Below the pieces are notes generated by a model. That model was given only the letters and a program-made list of their open reading frames with translations, ran no database searches and had not been told where the DNA came from. This document shows positions 28,044 through 37,087 of a stretch of DNA of 64,000 nt, one piece after another. A program made the translations under genes and the position numbers. Positions within the stretch are counted from its first letter, which is position 1, and each line of letters opens with the position of its first letter. The DNA is taken from positions 434,001 to 498,000 of the forward strand of contig NZ_KV880637.1 of assembly GCF_001907695.1 (NCBI RefSeq). The letters run 5' to 3'. This DNA is from Thalassospira sp. TSL5-1 (lineage in GTDB: Bacteria > Pseudomonadota > Alphaproteobacteria > Rhodospirillales > Thalassospiraceae).

Positions 28044-29636
28044 TTATTGCCCTGGTCCTGTTGGGGGAATATTTCCGGGGCCTTCTTTGGTCAGGTCATA
28101 TGCCCCTTTAACCGGCGTAGTAACATTGTCGGTGGAAAGTTCCACCTTGACGCTGGTGGGTGTTTTGAAGACCACCTTGCCATCACAGCCGATCTGCATA
28201 CAGCCTTCACTGATGTCCTGGAAATCCTTGGTGGTAAAAATGACCAGGCCACTGCTCTCGCTGTCGTAATACCGGAACATGTCCATGCTATATGTTGCAT
28301 TGTTTGTCATAGAGCCGATGGCTTCGGAATCGACGATGTTGTTGAAACTCGCAGAAATCGTACGATTGCTGAAATCGACATTTGTTTCCGAAAAATAGGT
28401 TAGGCCAACTCCCTCAACCGATTGAGAACCCGAATAAAAACCGGAACTAATGCCGCGCATTGCGTCATAGGTCGCAGCTTCCGCCGATGTTCCCTGATTG
28501 TTAATATCCGGGTCGTTGTGAATGTCAGTATTGGTTTGCGAGGTTTCGTTGCTTGTCGTGCTGGAAGTTGTGGTGACATTGGTTTGTGTCATCGCAACAT
28601 CCAATGTTCCGGCCACGGTTTGACCGGTCTGATTGTTGGCCGTCGACATTGTATCAGGGCCTAGCGTTGCTGGCTGGCCGCCGCCGGACGAATTGGCGCC
28701 AGAAGACGTCGCGTTGCTGCTGTTGTTATTGGTATTATTGCCGTTACCGCCAGTGCCGCCATTTCCGTCAACATTACCACTACGGTTATTCGGGGACGGA
28801 CCTGTCATCAGGCTGCTCATATCCAGCCCGGCCAGTTCGGTAGGAAAGCGGGTCGGTGTGGTGACAGTATCGCCGGTGATAAAGGCACCAAATCCTTCGC
28901 TGGAAAGGGGCTGGGTCACACCGTTGAGTGAGCGTAATTCCACTGCTCCGGGGCGGGAGCCGGAATCATTTCGGTCTACCCCCGGGCCGAGATTGACAAC
29001 CCCGACAATCGGTCCGGTCGGGGTTTGGCCGCCCAACTGGTTTTGGGCAAATTGCATTGTTTGTGACGACCAGTTGCCACCCGGACCTACTGGGCCGCTG
29101 CTACCGCGATTGGCAGGCGACGGGGTTTCAATCGACACCAGAAACTGTGTGCCCCGAATACCGATGGATCCCACCGGCAGGTTGATTTTCATGGTTTTGG
29201 GGTCGTTATGGGCAAGCTTGCCGGTCAGAACACGCACAACGCCGCGCGTGATGCTGGCCGTCATGTGGCCCTGATTATTTGACGGGTCATACACAAAATC
29301 ATCAATCGCGATTTCGCTATTGGGGCCGATGGTAAAAACCGTTTCATCCATCAGCAAGATTTGCATGCCCGAGCCTGCCGAGGAGGTAATATAGTCGCCC
29401 AGATAAATCGGCTGGCCGCTTTCAACCTGGGTGCCAACGATGCCCTTGGCCTCGGCCAGTTCAACTTCGCCGCGTACAGCGGCACTAACACCGGCCTGTT
29501 CGCCGCGGGCAAAGGCGGGTTGGCTTGAAAGAATACTGCCAACGGCCAAAAGGCCCAATGTGCCCCGTATAATCGGGCCGGGGCGGAGGCTGCCTGACAG
29601 GCGGGTCACAGCATGAGGAACGATTGATCGGGTCAT
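28044..29636 (-). CDS. FecR-domain secreted protein
   Basis: 530 residues from ATG 29636 (MTRSIVPHAVTRLSG), which has GGAGACG in front; the longer open frame upstream has no such site. After an atypically long signal region ending near QPAFARG comes a FecR domain (about 45-175). It includes GDYITSSAGSGMQILLMDET, FTIGPNSEIAIDDFVYDP and GSIGIRGTQFLVSIE. A low-complexity Gly/Asn/Ser/Thr linker (about 230-400) and an autotransporter-like or sensory C-terminal strand domain follow. Such free-standing FecR proteins differ from sigma-factor regulators by being exported. It lies 26 bp upstream of the cyclase and 13 bp downstream of the barrel gene. Confidence 0.82.
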   Translation of the reverse strand: MTRSIVPHAVTRLSGSLRPGPIIRGTLGLLAVGSILSSQPAFARGEQAGVSAAVRGEVELAEAKGIVGTQVESGQPIYLGDYITSSAGSGMQILLMDETVFTIGPNSEIAIDDFVYDPSNNQGHMTASITRGVVRVLTGKLAHNDPKTMKINLPVGSIGIRGTQFLVSIETPSPANRGSSGPVGPGGNWSSQTMQFAQNQLGGQTPTGPIVGVVNLGPGVDRNDSGSRPGAVELRSLNGVTQPLSSEGFGAFITGDTVTTPTRFPTELAGLDMSSLMTGPSPNNRSGNVDGNGGTGGNGNNTNNNSSNATSSGANSSGGGQPATLGPDTMSTANNQTGQTVAGTLDVAMTQTNVTTTSSTTSNETSQTNTDIHNDPDINNQGTSAEAATYDAMRGISSGFYSGSQSVEGVGLTYFSETNVDFSNRTISASFNNIVDSEAIGSMTNNATYSMDMFRYYDSESSGLVIFTTKDFQDISEGCMQIGCDGKVVFKTPTSVKVELSTDNVTTPVKGAYDLTKEGPGNIPPTGPGQ

Positions 29637-29649
29637 ATCGCGTCTCCGG

Positions 29650-31203
29650 TTAAAATGCCCAACGGCGTGATAGCAGGAATTGTGTGCGCCAGTTGTCATA
29701 GTCGTAGTTGGCAATATTCGATGAAGTCGCCTGATATTCTTCGGTAATCGACCAGGAAATTGGGGCGAGGAAGTTATATATGCTTTGGCCGGTTTCGCCT
29801 TCAAACCATGATGCCTTCATCAGGTTTGACAGATTGGAGCCATAAGAAATCCGGGCGCGCAGAGGGTAATCCTTGCGTGTGATCGGGTTGCTGCCCGTAA
29901 CAAGCGAGTCTGCGTTCTGATAGCGGTCTATGCCATAGGAAAAACTGCCCAGAATATATCTGCCGCCTTCAAGAAGCAGCGTATGGCTGAGTTCAGCCTC
30001 GACCGTGCGATAGGTATAATAACTGCGCGCGGCTTTTTTGCGCGCAAGCGTCATGCCAAATGTGGTGCGGTTCTGGTTATTCCAGGCATAGGTCACCCCC
30101 GCCTTGCCCTGATAGCGCTGGCCGGATCGCAAGGGCAGGGCCGCAGAATCCGGTGTGGCGCCATAGCGTTCATCGAAATAGCTGGTTTGCCCCCATAATG
30201 TCGTATCGGGCTCGACTTTCCAGTCTGCACGAAGGCGTGCTCCGCGTGAGGTCAGGAATTTTTCGTTGTTCAGTTCGGCTGTTGTCTGGATCAGGGTCGG
30301 GGTGATGGTCAAATAAGGGCTGCGCCAGTGACCACCCACTTCAAAACTTGCGGTGCCGACATCAAGATTATCCAGCCGAACCTGATCGTCATAATAGCCG
30401 GTGACACCGGCAAAAATGTCATGTCCTGCCTGATAGCCCAGGTCATAGGTAATGTCGTAATGGGCCGCCGCCATATAGCCGACATCGGACTGATGCCGGT
30501 CTTCGGTGTTGGTGATTGGCTGTAGCGAACCCAAAACAAGGCGTTCATCATCGGTCGGCGCGGAATTGCGGTTGCTGTCGTAATGCACCCCAAAACTGAC
30601 TGACAGGGTTTGTTTCAACCGCTGGCGGCGTTTTTTGATGGCATCAAGATATTGATCAATCTGGGCGGCAACCTCGGGGCTGATCGGCAGGGCGCGCAGT
30701 TTTTCAAACTGGGTCTGGGCAATATCCAGGCTATCGAGGCGATATTGAATGATCGCGTAATACAGGCGAACGGGGGCGAGGTCCGGGTCCAGGATCAGGA
30801 TGCGTTCCAGCGTGGCCGATGCGCCGCGAATATTGCCCTGCGCCATCTGTGCCTTCGCCCAGCGGAAATTCAGAACAATATTGTCCGGGTCACGCAAAAT
30901 ATCGGCATAGGTTATGCCTTTGCCATCATCGGTACTCAGCAGAAATTGCGATTTTTCCGCCGCATTGGACAGTTCCTGAAACTGTTCCTGCATTTCGGCA
31001 GATCGTTGTGCCGCATCAACGGCAGAAGGTTCCTGCGCCTGTGCAACCCCCAAGGCAAACAGCGAAATACCAGCACAAATGCCAGCAGCGGCGTACCTGC
31101 CGCACCGTAAATTTGATAAGGACAAATCAAGACCCCAGTTTTCAGGTTGGCGCAGCGGTGCTTTATGAAAATGCACAATTTGGCGCGTCAACTCTCCCCA
31201 CAA
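29650..31203 (-). CDS. TPR protein with C-terminal outer-membrane beta-barrel (Slam/DUF560-like)
   Basis: Up to 517 residues; the start is uncertain. A TTG at 31203 opens the frame but the true start may be a GTG or TTG about 10-30 codons later, just before the signal peptide that ends VAQAQ. The N-terminal half has TPR-like helices (NIVLNFRWAKAQMAQGNIRG, APVRLYYAIIQYRLDSLDIA). From about residue 195 alternating amphipathic strands appear (LSVSFGVHYDSNRNSAPTDD), ending in aromatic FLLSRRWAF, a classic barrel terminus. It is related in layout to surface lipoprotein assembly modifiers. First gene of the cyclase/FecR cluster. Confidence 0.78.
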   Translation of the reverse strand: MWGELTRQIVHFHKAPLRQPENWGLDLSLSNLRCGRYAAAGICAGISLFALGVAQAQEPSAVDAAQRSAEMQEQFQELSNAAEKSQFLLSTDDGKGITYADILRDPDNIVLNFRWAKAQMAQGNIRGASATLERILILDPDLAPVRLYYAIIQYRLDSLDIAQTQFEKLRALPISPEVAAQIDQYLDAIKKRRQRLKQTLSVSFGVHYDSNRNSAPTDDERLVLGSLQPITNTEDRHQSDVGYMAAAHYDITYDLGYQAGHDIFAGVTGYYDDQVRLDNLDVGTASFEVGGHWRSPYLTITPTLIQTTAELNNEKFLTSRGARLRADWKVEPDTTLWGQTSYFDERYGATPDSAALPLRSGQRYQGKAGVTYAWNNQNRTTFGMTLARKKAARSYYTYRTVEAELSHTLLLEGGRYILGSFSYGIDRYQNADSLVTGSNPITRKDYPLRARISYGSNLSNLMKASWFEGETGQSIYNFLAPISWSITEEYQATSSNIANYDYDNWRTQFLLSRRWAF

Positions 31204-31327
31204 TATTTATTGAGGATAAACGCAACGGGACTTGTTGAAAAGTTCTAGATGACTACTCGTTTGATTGGATCGGTCTAAAAAATTTATGCTTTCGTATGCA
31301 AAAAGCGGTTTCGCAGCCAAAACAAAA

Positions 31328-31355
31328 AAGGTGCGACCTGAAAAGACCGCACCTT
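31328..31355 (-). terminator. Terminator after tldD
   Basis: Stem AAGGTGCG/CGCACCTT, read on the minus strand into TTTTTTGTTTTGG, 32 bp beyond the tldD stop. Confidence 0.85.
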
Positions 31356-31386
31356 GTAGCAGACTGGTTATAAATGACCGGTGATT

Positions 31387-32820
31387 TTACATCGCGGTGC
31401 CACCAACGGTCAGCCCGTCAATGCGCAGGGTCGGCTGGCCCACACCCACTGGTACACCCTGTCCATCCTTGCCGCAGGTGCCAATACCGTCATCCAGTTT
31501 CATGTCATTGCCGATCATGGAAACCTTGGTCAGGCTGTCCGGCCCGTTGCCAATTAGGGTGGCGCCCTTTACCGGCGCGCCCAGTTTGCCATTTTCGATC
31601 AAATAGGCTTCCGATGCCGAAAACACGAACTTGCCCGATGTAATATCGACCTGTCCACCGGCAAAGTTCACGGCATAAATACCCTTTTTCACCGACGCCA
31701 GAATTTCATCTGGGTGATGGTCGCCGCCCAGCATATAGGTGTTGGTCATGCGGGGCATGGGGGCATGGGCATAGGATTGACGCCGCCCGTTACCGGTGGA
31801 TTTTACTCCGGTCAAACGGGCATTCAGGCGGTCCTGCATGAACCCTTTTAAAATGCCATCTTCGATCAGCACCGTGCGTTGGGTCGGTGTGCCTTCGTCA
31901 TCAATCGACAGCGACCCGCGACGGTCATGAAGGGTGCCATCATCGACCACGGTAACACCCGGTGCGGCAATGCGCTGCCCCAAAAGCCCGGCAAAGGCCG
32001 ATGTGCCCTTGCGGTTAAAGTCACCCTCAAGGCCGTGACCAATGGCTTCATGTAGCAAAATGCCCGGCCAGCCCGGCCCTAAAACAACGGTCATTTCACC
32101 GGCGGGGGCGGCAACGGAATCAAGGTTCACAATCGCCTGGCGCAGAGCCTCGTCCACGGCGGATTTCCATGTTTTTTCGTCAAAAAAGCCATCAAATCCA
32201 ATGCGCCCGCCTTGCCCGTGCGACCCGCTTTCCATGCGGTCACCATCCTTGACAACGACGGAAACGTTAAAGCGCACCAGCGGGCGAATGTCGCCAATGC
32301 GTTGGCCGCCGGACCGCCAGATTTGCACCGCCTGCCAGTTGCCGGAAATCGAGGCCGAAACCTGCGACACACGCGGGTCTTTGGCGCGTGCATAGGCATC
32401 GATCTTGCCCAACAAATCCACCTTGGCTTCAAAGGTGGCTTCGCCCAGCGGGTTTACATCGGTGTAAAGCGAGACATTGGTGCCAATTGACCCCAAATCC
32501 ACCTTGCCAGAGCGGCCCGAGCCAACCGCCTTGACGGTTTCAGCCGCACGCCCCACCGCTTCATTGGAAAGCTCGTTGGAATGCGAAAAGGCGGTGGCTT
32601 CATCGGCCACGGCGCGCAGGCCAAAGCCCTGGGCGGTATCAAAATTGGCACTGCGCAGGCGGCCATCATCCCAGGTCAGGCTTTCGGACTGGCGATATTC
32701 CAGAAACAGTTCACCGTCTTCGGCAGCAGACAACGCGTCATTCACCTGGCTTTCCAGCCGGTCACGATCCAGTTCGCCCTTGGCGAAAAAGAGGTTATCG
32801 GTTTTGTTCAGATCGGTCAT
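31387..32820 (-). CDS. tldD: Metalloprotease TldD
   Basis: 477 residues from ATG 32820, which has AAGGAGG upstream. The zinc motif HEAIGHGLEGD (HExxxH) is present, with LGPGWPGILL just before it and NFAGGQVDITSGKFVFSASE towards the C terminus. TldD forms a heterodimer with PmbA (TldE), which is not in the window. The pair degrades unfolded peptides and matures some modified peptides. The gene stands alone between the cyclase cluster and divergent DUF3422. Confidence 0.94.
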   Translation of the reverse strand: MTDLNKTDNLFFAKGELDRDRLESQVNDALSAAEDGELFLEYRQSESLTWDDGRLRSANFDTAQGFGLRAVADEATAFSHSNELSNEAVGRAAETVKAVGSGRSGKVDLGSIGTNVSLYTDVNPLGEATFEAKVDLLGKIDAYARAKDPRVSQVSASISGNWQAVQIWRSGGQRIGDIRPLVRFNVSVVVKDGDRMESGSHGQGGRIGFDGFFDEKTWKSAVDEALRQAIVNLDSVAAPAGEMTVVLGPGWPGILLHEAIGHGLEGDFNRKGTSAFAGLLGQRIAAPGVTVVDDGTLHDRRGSLSIDDEGTPTQRTVLIEDGILKGFMQDRLNARLTGVKSTGNGRRQSYAHAPMPRMTNTYMLGGDHHPDEILASVKKGIYAVNFAGGQVDITSGKFVFSASEAYLIENGKLGAPVKGATLIGNGPDSLTKVSMIGNDMKLDDGIGTCGKDGQGVPVGVGQPTLRIDGLTVGGTAM

Positions 32821-33005
32821 AAAACCTCCTTGTCCGTCACAGGCGCGTTGCGCAAATGACGCGTGATCCTGCCCTGTATGGTGCAAAATCCCGGACAGTA
32901 TTTTCCCTTACGGTTTCGGGCTATCTGCTATCACGGCTTTTGGCTATACAGGTTCTATAATCATCCTATATAGACCGGCAAAGACGAAGATGAAAGCCCG
33001 TGGCA

Positions 33006-34280
33006 ATGTTTGTTGAACATCCCCTGCGTGTCGCCCTTCACAATGAAATCCATGCCCGTCCTTTTGGCGGGGTTGAAAGTCCGGTGCGTTGCACCTGTCT
33101 GGCCTTTCACGCGGGCGAGGACCTTGATGGCGAGGTCCGCGCGCATTTTCGCGGTTTTTGCGAACGTTACACCCTGACACCGCCCGCCGATGACCAAAAA
33201 TATTTCGAGGCATCGTGCGACGGCTTTACCGTTATCTGGGAACGCCACGCCGAATTTACCGTCTATGTTTTTAAACGCCAGGCGGCTTTTGATCAGCCCT
33301 TTGATGATCCGGTAATTAATTTGATCCCGCGTGACTGGCTGGAATCAACACCGGGGCAATTGCTGGTTGGCCTGCATATTGCCATGGACCAAAGGGATCG
33401 CAGCGTCGACGATATTGCCCGGCTGTTTGATTATAATGGCCTGACCGGCAGCCGTGTTTTGGGGCGCGGGGCCCTTATATGGACCGATTTTCGCCTGCAT
33501 GGCGATGGCTTTGGCCGCATCCTTATTCGCGATAACGGGTTGAAACGCCTTCAGGCAGGCCGATTGATCCAGCGGCTACAGGAAATCGAAGTGTACCGCA
33601 TGATGGCGCTGCTGGCCTTCCCGCTGGCCCATGCGGCGACGCCCAAGGTCTCGGAAATTGATGCGCGCCTGTCGGCGATTACCGCCGAAATGGCCAGCAA
33701 GACCCACACCAATGACGAAGAAACCCTGCAAAAACTGACCGACCTTGCAGCACAGACCGAAGAAATGGCCGCGTCGCTGAATTACCGCTTTGGTGCGGCC
33801 CGGGCCTATTACCGCATTTTGCAGGCCCGCCTCGTTGAACTGCGTGAAGACCGCATCGAAGGCATGCAAACCTTAAACGAGTTTATGGAACGCCGCCTGG
33901 CCCCGGCGATGCGCACCTGCCAGAATATCGGCGACCGGCTGGAGGTCTTGTCCAAACGGGTGGCACGCGCCAATAACCTGTTGCGTACCCGGGTGGATAT
34001 TTTGCTCGAAGCGCAAAACCGCGACCTGCTTGCCAGCATGGACCGTCGGGTAAAGCTGCAATTGCGCCTGCAACAAACCGTCGAGGGATTATCAGTCGCC
34101 GCCATTACCTATTATGCCGTCGGCTTGCTCGGCTATCTGTTCAAAGCCCTAAAAGGGGCTGGCATCCCGGTCAACGATGCTGTTGCCAGCGGCGCATCGG
34201 TGCCGGTGGTACTGGCAATCATCTGGTTTTCCATGCACCGCATCAAAAAAGCCCTGCACCGGGATGACGGGCAGGGCTAG
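33006..34280 (+). CDS. DUF3422 membrane-anchored protein
   Basis: About 424 residues from ATG 33006; a GTG two codons upstream is possible. It opens with the DUF3422 hallmark HPLRVALHNEIHARPF and continues with ESTPGQLLVGLHIAMD and LIQRLQEIEVYRMMALLAFPLA. A coiled-coil region (about 215-345) precedes two C-terminal membrane helices (SVAAITYYAVGLLGYLFKAL and ASVPVVLAIIWFSM). The family is common in alphaproteobacteria and of unknown function. The N-terminal part is predicted cytosolic. Confidence 0.85.
   Translation: MFVEHPLRVALHNEIHARPFGGVESPVRCTCLAFHAGEDLDGEVRAHFRGFCERYTLTPPADDQKYFEASCDGFTVIWERHAEFTVYVFKRQAAFDQPFDDPVINLIPRDWLESTPGQLLVGLHIAMDQRDRSVDDIARLFDYNGLTGSRVLGRGALIWTDFRLHGDGFGRILIRDNGLKRLQAGRLIQRLQEIEVYRMMALLAFPLAHAATPKVSEIDARLSAITAEMASKTHTNDEETLQKLTDLAAQTEEMAASLNYRFGAARAYYRILQARLVELREDRIEGMQTLNEFMERRLAPAMRTCQNIGDRLEVLSKRVARANNLLRTRVDILLEAQNRDLLASMDRRVKLQLRLQQTVEGLSVAAITYYAVGLLGYLFKALKGAGIPVNDAVASGASVPVVLAIIWFSMHRIKKALHRDDGQG
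34245..34278 (-). terminator. Terminator of ctaA lying inside the DUF3422 gene
   Basis: Stem AGCCCTGC/GCAGGGCT at 34250-34257 and 34271-34278, followed on the minus strand by TTTTTT. The stem uses the last codons of the convergent DUF3422 gene. Confidence 0.75.
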
Positions 34281-34302
34281 ATCTCTTTTAAGATAAATCC
34301 TT

Positions 34303-35370
34303 TTAAGTAGGCTCACGCAGTTTATAGGCGCAATATGTGGTGGCCGCGATGAGCAGTACCGCACCGGCCTGGTGCGCCACACCCAGTGGCAGCCACACCA
34401 CGCTGAGCAGGGTGGAAATGCCCAGGGCGACTTGCAGGGAAACGGCGGCCAGCATCAGGTGGCAGGCGTGTTTCTGATCGGCGGCAATCTCCAGCCGGGT
34501 GGTGCGCCACCAGAAAAACAGCACAACACAGAAGGTCAGTTTTGCCAGCCAGCGATGGTCAAACTGGATGGTTTTAATATCCTCGAACGGGGCCAGCCAG
34601 GCCGGGTCATAAGCAAACAGCCCATTCGGGATCAAATGCCCGTCCATCAGCGGGAAGGTATTGTAAATAAACCCGGCATTGGTCCCGGCAACAAAACCAC
34701 CGGACAGGGCGGTCAACAGGATCAGGGCGAGTACGCCCAAAATACGCCGTGATTTGGCCGTTCCCACCGGGCGTGGCGCATATTGCTGCAGGCCGACCCA
34801 TAACAGGGAAATGAAAATAATCAGTGCCAGGCCAAAATGCGCCGTTAAGCGATACTGGCTGACATCGGGGCGGTCCACCAGGCCGCTCATCACCATGTAC
34901 CAGCCCATCAAGCCCTGCAACCCGCCCAGTACAAACAGCCCCGCCAGCTTCCATTTGGTGGTGCCATCAATGCTGCGTTTTGCCAGAAACCACACAAACG
35001 GGATAAAATACACCACACCAATCAGCCGCCCCCACAGGCGGTGAATAAATTCCAGCCAGAAGATTGACTTGAAGTCGGCCACCGACATCCAGGCATTGAT
35101 TTTCTGGAATTCGGGATATTGGCGGTATTCCTCATACAGGCGTTGCCAGTCGGCCTCGTTTAGCGGCGGGATAATGCCGGTAAAGGGATGCCATTCCACA
35201 ATCGACAGACCCGATTCCGTTAAGCGGGTCAGCCCGCCAATCACCACCATGACAAACACCATAAAGGCGGAAAAAAACAGCCACAGGGCAACGGCACGAT
35301 TGGATTGCAGGGCGGGGCTGCCGGTCAGTTCTGCGGTCGGGTGAAGAATGGGGGAAGCACTGCGTGACAT
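34303..35370 (-). CDS. ctaA: Heme A synthase CtaA/Cox15
   Basis: 355 residues with eight predicted membrane helices. Heme-ligand motifs include GGLTRLTESGLSIVEWHPFTG, FWLEFIHRLWGRLIGVVYF, YRLTAHFGLALI and the C-terminal FDHRWLAKL and LPLGVAHQAGAVLL. It oxidises heme O to heme A for aa3-type cytochrome oxidase. This is the type 2 (alphaproteobacterial and mitochondrial) form. It is divergent from the siroheme/APS reductase pair with a 277-bp AT-rich spacer. Confidence 0.94.
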   Translation of the reverse strand: MSRSASPILHPTAELTGSPALQSNRAVALWLFFSAFMVFVMVVIGGLTRLTESGLSIVEWHPFTGIIPPLNEADWQRLYEEYRQYPEFQKINAWMSVADFKSIFWLEFIHRLWGRLIGVVYFIPFVWFLAKRSIDGTTKWKLAGLFVLGGLQGLMGWYMVMSGLVDRPDVSQYRLTAHFGLALIIFISLLWVGLQQYAPRPVGTAKSRRILGVLALILLTALSGGFVAGTNAGFIYNTFPLMDGHLIPNGLFAYDPAWLAPFEDIKTIQFDHRWLAKLTFCVVLFFWWRTTRLEIAADQKHACHLMLAAVSLQVALGISTLLSVVWLPLGVAHQAGAVLLIAATTYCAYKLREPT

Positions 35371-35647
35371 CGAATCCTCTGGCTTGGCACGGCAAATTTG
35401 AGAGGCACTATAGGCTTAAAATGCGGCTTTTTGTACGAAAAGCGGCACCGGATGGCTTTTCGGGCCCGATCACAAAATCGTCATTGCCAGCGGGTCTTTA
35501 GAAATCATCTTTTTTCAAGAACATAACAATATAAACACTAAAATTTTGTTTAATACAAATAAAACACATAAAAAATGTATTGAATTGAATAAACCACAGC
35601 TTCATAGTGCAATCAACAAACATAAAACCGTATTCAGAGGATCGACG

Positions 35648-36205
35648 ATGTTTCCCATCAATCTGGACCTGGGCCGCCTGTCGGTGGCGCTGGTCGGCAA
35701 TGGCGAGGCGACATTAAACCGTTTGCGCCAGCTTGACGGTGATGGGGCCAGATTTGTCACCGTTTACAGCGAAGAGCCGAGTGCCGAACTGGCCGACCAG
35801 GCGGGCGACCGCCTGCACCGCTACCTGCCCAATTCTGCCGATATTAATGCCGTTGCCATCCTGTTCGTGGTGGACTTGCCCGAGGCCAAAGCCGCCGAAC
35901 TGGCGACCACCGCCCGCGCCGTTGGCACGATTGTCAATGTCGAGGACGTAAAGGACTATTGCGATTTTTTTAACCCGGCCCGTGTTCAGCGCGGTGATCT
36001 GGTCATCACGGTATCGACCAACGGCCACAGCCCGCGCCTGGCAGGGCGCATTCGCCGGGCGATTGAAAACTGGCTCTCCCCGCATTGGGCTGACCGGCTG
36101 GGGGAGCTGGCAAATCAGCGGGCCAAATGGCGCAAATCCGGGGCTGATATGAAACAGCTTGTCCGCCTGACCGACGATTATATTGATCAACGGGGGTGGT
36201 TATAA
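35648..36205 (+). CDS. Precorrin-2 dehydrogenase/sirohydrochlorin ferrochelatase (CysG N-terminal type)
   Basis: 185 residues from ATG 35648, with AGAGGA upstream; in-frame extension to 35546 crosses AT-rich DNA. The protein carries MFPINLDLGRLSVALVGNG for NAD binding, NVEDVKDYCDFFNPARVQRG and STNGHSPRLAGRIRRAIE, the siroheme synthase N-terminal pattern. The uroporphyrinogen methylase domain of full CysG is absent. It makes siroheme for sulfite reductase. Its TAA overlaps the ATG of the next gene (TAATG), coupling it to the APS reductase. Confidence 0.88.
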   Translation: MFPINLDLGRLSVALVGNGEATLNRLRQLDGDGARFVTVYSEEPSAELADQAGDRLHRYLPNSADINAVAILFVVDLPEAKAAELATTARAVGTIVNVEDVKDYCDFFNPARVQRGDLVITVSTNGHSPRLAGRIRRAIENWLSPHWADRLGELANQRAKWRKSGADMKQLVRLTDDYIDQRGWL

Positions 36206-36948
36206 TGCGCGTGATGAGAGAGGACGACATTGTCACCGGCGGCAGCATGACGGTGGATGAAACCACCGAACGGGCGCGCAAACTGCTGGACCGTTACGGC
36301 CATTTACAGGGCATTTCCCTGATCGAGCCGATGGTGCACGAGGAATTTGCCGGTAAAATCACCATGACCTCGTCCTTCGGGACAGAGGCCGCAGCCCTTT
36401 TGGCCCTGGTGGCCGAAGTGGACCCGCACCTGCCGGTGATTTTCCTGGATACCCGCAAGCTGTTTGGCGAAACCCACCGGTATCGTGAACAGTTGGTGGA
36501 TCAACTGGGCCTGACCAATATCCGCATCATGCGCCCGGACGAAGAAAAGCTGAAAGCCGAGGACCCGGAAGGCATGCTGTTTGCCAAGGATGGCAATCGC
36601 TGCTGCTTTATCCGCAAGGTCGAACCGCTGCAGCGCGCCTTGCAGGGCTATGATGCCTGGCTGACCGGGCGCAAGCGTTTTCATGGTGGTGAACGCGGTG
36701 CCCTGCCGGTGATCGAAACGGCCGGGACGCGCATCAAAATTAACCCGCTGGCTGGCTATAACCGCCAGGACATAGAGGATATTTTTGAAAACCGTGCCCT
36801 GCCACGCCATCCGCTGGAAGCCGAAGGGTATATGTCAATCGGCTGCATGCCCTGTACGGATCGTGTTGACCCGACTGTTTCGGATGTCCGTGCCGGTCGC
36901 TGGGCCGGGCAGGACAAAACCGAATGCGGCATTCATTATATCATCTAA
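36205..36948 (+). CDS. cysH: Adenylylsulfate (APS) reductase, CysH family
   Basis: 247 residues from ATG 36205, which shares its A with the preceding TAA. The PP-loop region is ITMTSSFGTEAAALLALVAE, followed by FLDTRKLFGETHRYREQL. The Cys pairs DGNRCCFIRKVEPL and IGCMPCTDRVDP bind a [4Fe-4S] cluster, which marks the APS-reducing form rather than the PAPS form. The catalytic tail is KTECGIH. It reduces APS to sulfite in sulfate assimilation with thioredoxin; pairing with siroheme synthesis fits the next step, sulfite reductase. Confidence 0.93.
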   Translation: MRVMREDDIVTGGSMTVDETTERARKLLDRYGHLQGISLIEPMVHEEFAGKITMTSSFGTEAAALLALVAEVDPHLPVIFLDTRKLFGETHRYREQLVDQLGLTNIRIMRPDEEKLKAEDPEGMLFAKDGNRCCFIRKVEPLQRALQGYDAWLTGRKRFHGGERGALPVIETAGTRIKINPLAGYNRQDIEDIFENRALPRHPLEAEGYMSIGCMPCTDRVDPTVSDVRAGRWAGQDKTECGIHYII

Positions 36949-36990
36949 ATCACCCTGTTTCTGCTGAACCTCCCGTTATCAACCGCAACT

Positions 36991-37026
36991 TGCCCTGCCC
37001 GGTTTCCCGGACAGGGCATTTTTTTT
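36991..37026 (+). terminator. Terminator of the cysteine unit
   Basis: Stem TGCCCTG/CAGGGCA followed by eight Ts, 42 bp past the cysH stop. Confidence 0.9.
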
Positions 37027-37050
37027 GCGTTGTGATCACGCTGCGAACCG

Positions 37051-37085
37051 TTGATACATTTTTGTATCAAGCATCAACATTGATG
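37051..37085. repeat. Cluster of short palindromes
   Basis: TTGATACA-TTTT-TGTATCAA (37051-37070) is followed by CATCAA-CA-TTGATG (37072-37085), and TGATGTATCA continues to the stop of the amidohydrolase gene at 37088. Between two convergent genes it could act as a terminator for the minus-strand gene or as a protein-binding site. Confidence 0.5.
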
Positions 37086-37087
37086 TA

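Noticed and set aside
37051..37085. Palindrome cluster as an attachment site or mobile-element end
   Set aside because: No integrase, target duplication or matching partner repeat is visible; a terminator or binding site is simpler.
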